Source: Flavobacteriales bacterium (GTDB lineage Bacteria; Bacteroidota; Bacteroidia; Flavobacteriales_F; PHOS-HE28). Taken from it: 64,000 nt of DNA. How positions within the stretch are numbered: the first letter of the stretch is position 1; the number at the start of each line of letters is the position of its first letter. Below the pieces are notes generated by a model. The model worked only from the letters and a program-made list of their open reading frames with translations. It ran no database searches and was not told the DNA's origin. Shown piece by piece: positions 62,490 to 64,000 of this stretch. A program made the position numbers and the translations under genes. The DNA lies in contig JADJAA010000001.1 of the NCBI GenBank assembly GCA_016704485.1, positions 992,001 to 1,056,000 on the forward strand, given 5' to 3'.

Positions 62490-64000
62490 ATGAAAATAAT
62501 CTGTATAACAATAACGGGGTTATTGATTTGGGGTGTTCAGGATTCATTGTTGGCGCAAACCTTCTCCTTGAGCGCCCACGAAGTACACCCCATTGCAACC
62601 ACCTATTTCGAACCAAGTATTGCCGCAGCGCAGGATGGTGGGCTTTATGCGGTTAGCACCCTATTTCAATCAGTGCCACTGATCATAGCTACCGATACGA
62701 TCGTTACGGAATTCGACCGCTCTGTGTATATGGCGAAGTATGATAGTAACTTGGGATTAGAGTGGATCACGATACTTGCTGAAAATGATTTTAATACTGG
62801 AGGTGGGATATTGGTGCCTAGGGTGTACAATGATGATGTTGGGAATATCTATGTGGCCATTAACTTCTATGAAACTCTTTATTTTTTCGGTGACTCAGCT
62901 GGGGGTGAAGATTTTTATGGGCTGCAGATCTTAAAGATGGACCCCAACGGAATCTTATTGTGGGCAGAAACGATCGAGCATGCGTGGATAACGGAGAACG
63001 GTTTAGTGGTGAATGGATCGGGAGACATTTTTATTACTGCGCGTATGGACCAACAGGTAATTACAATGGGATATACCGATGTCGGTTCATTGATCTGGAC
63101 CCAAAGCGTATTTGGGTTAGAAGATTTTGAAAAGCCTTGGGGAATTGCGCTCGATGGTAATTCCAACGTATACGTAACGGCATCCATAACAGCATCAAAC
63201 AATGTATACCTCGACGGGCAACAGGTGATTTTTCAGCCAGAAGCCAATGACGCCTCCTTGTTGATCAAATACGACCCTTCGGGTGTACTGGAATGGTACC
63301 GGATCCTTTATGCAATCGAGGCAGAATCGATTGCACTGGCTTTAGCATGTGATGCAAGCAATAACGTGGTGTTGGTTGGTGCCTATACCGATTCATTGCT
63401 GTACTTCTCGAACGGTATTTCACCCGTTGGGCAGCAGGAAGCTGGTCGGTCTAGTTCGTTCAATGTAACCTTTAGCGGGGCTGGCGACCGGCTGGGCTTC
63501 ACTACAACGCCATCATTGGATTACGGCAATGATTATGCTGCAAACATCGCTATTTTGAACGAGAACCGCGTGGTAATAACCATGTTCGAAGAGGCACTGT
63601 CCACTGGCAACGACACGCTTATAAGCGCTGGTATTTACGATTTTGCAATCCAGCTAATGGACCCTTACGGGACTTCATTGAGGACAACACACGTAGCGGG
63701 TTCATCGTCTTGGGAGAGACCAACCGACTTAGTGACCATGAACGGAGCGATCTATGTAGCCGGTGTTTCTGAAAGCCATAACTTAAGTGTTGATTCAGTG
63801 AACATTGCAAATTACAGCGGCGATAAGGCATTCATTCTCAAGCTCACCCAAGACCCCATTGGTATTGCAGAAGAACTGCTTGCCCCAGATCTACACATCT
63901 ACCCGAACCCGAGCAACGGTAGCTTTACCGTGCATGGACTTACGGCTGTTTCCTCTTACACCATTACCGACCTTGCGGGGCGAACGCTTGCAACGGGGCG
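62490..64000 (+). CDS. Secreted propeller-like protein with T9SS type A sorting domain, 3' truncated
   Basis: Starts at the ATG 62490 and is open to the right edge (503 codons and two bases). The signal peptide is MKIICITITGLLIWGVQDSLLAQ. The body has repeated blades of the SBBP/propeller kind: GGLYAVSTLFQS, DDVGNIYVAINFYETLYFFGD, LDGNSNVYVTASI, ACDASNNVVLVGAYTDSLLYF. The sequence near the end, LHIYPNPSNGSFTVHGL then YTITDLAGRTL, is the start of a T9SS type A sorting domain, so the protein would be exported through T9SS. The stop codon lies beyond the window. It starts 2 bp after the heme-motif gene, so the two are likely cotranscribed. The binding target is unknown. Confidence 0.88.
   Translation, partial: MKIICITITGLLIWGVQDSLLAQTFSLSAHEVHPIATTYFEPSIAAAQDGGLYAVSTLFQSVPLIIATDTIVTEFDRSVYMAKYDSNLGLEWITILAENDFNTGGGILVPRVYNDDVGNIYVAINFYETLYFFGDSAGGEDFYGLQILKMDPNGILLWAETIEHAWITENGLVVNGSGDIFITARMDQQVITMGYTDVGSLIWTQSVFGLEDFEKPWGIALDGNSNVYVTASITASNNVYLDGQQVIFQPEANDASLLIKYDPSGVLEWYRILYAIEAESIALALACDASNNVVLVGAYTDSLLYFSNGISPVGQQEAGRSSSFNVTFSGAGDRLGFTTTPSLDYGNDYAANIAILNENRVVITMFEEALSTGNDTLISAGIYDFAIQLMDPYGTSLRTTHVAGSSSWERPTDLVTMNGAIYVAGVSESHNLSVDSVNIANYSGDKAFILKLTQDPIGIAEELLAPDLHIYPNPSNGSFTVHGLTAVSSYTITDLAGRTLATG

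Overview
The window looks like a chromosomal segment of a Bacteroidota bacterium, most probably a Flavobacteriales-like lineage (rank below phylum is inference). The evidence is: proteins with C-terminal type IX secretion (T9SS) sorting domains, a PorZ-like T9SS component, Bacteroidota families such as DUF4292 and DUF4175, absence of clear Shine-Dalgarno sequences, and several copies of the Bacteroidota -7 promoter element TAnnTTTG, mostly as TACCTTTG.

Layout. (1) Bases 1-14211 are one open minus-strand gene that runs off the left edge. It encodes at least 4,737 residues: signal peptide, an IgGFc-binding-like N-terminal region, then about 49 Ig-like repeats of 88 aa. The repeats are organised hierarchically: 264-bp monomers, exact 792-bp trimers and a 1,584-bp alternation. 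(2) 14359-18892: a large NtrY-like membrane histidine kinase and a crotonase. (3) 19104-30766: an envelope cluster with a polysaccharide flippase, a small T9SS cargo protein on the opposite strand, dUTPase, a sugar nucleotidyltransferase, a TPR lipoprotein, a DUF4292 lipoprotein, an EnvC-like protein with degenerate catalytic residues, TatA, GatA-type amidotransferase, a MltD-like transglycosylase and a small unknown. (4) 30790-38235, minus: porZ-recO-ptrB, and gltX-folB-tRNA-Cys. (5) 38457-45714: a PEBP protein, a small secreted helical protein, the DUF4175/RsbW-like/ybeY operon, an outer-membrane-like protein and a small GNAT protein. (6) 45919-48867: mnmG and a methyltransferase with three perfect 14-bp parS-type palindromes, suggesting an origin-proximal chromosome-segregation centromere. 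(7) 49150-54041: ALDH7-type dehydrogenase, TlpA-like lipoprotein, M28 peptidase, rpiB. (8) 54540-59936: a MORN-repeat protein, a soluble multi-PAS HisKA_2 kinase and its LytTR response regulator. (9) 60149-64000: a secreted protein with a CxxCH heme motif, broken by a 2-bp frameshift in an (AT)5 tract, followed by a truncated T9SS-type propeller protein.

How they fit together: much of the window serves the cell envelope and surface (adhesin, T9SS, cell-wall remodelling, lipoproteins, sensing). Housekeeping genes for tRNA modification, tRNA charging, repair and folate synthesis lie between. The strongest leads are the nested repeat structure of the giant protein, the parS cluster and the dinucleotide-tract frameshift.
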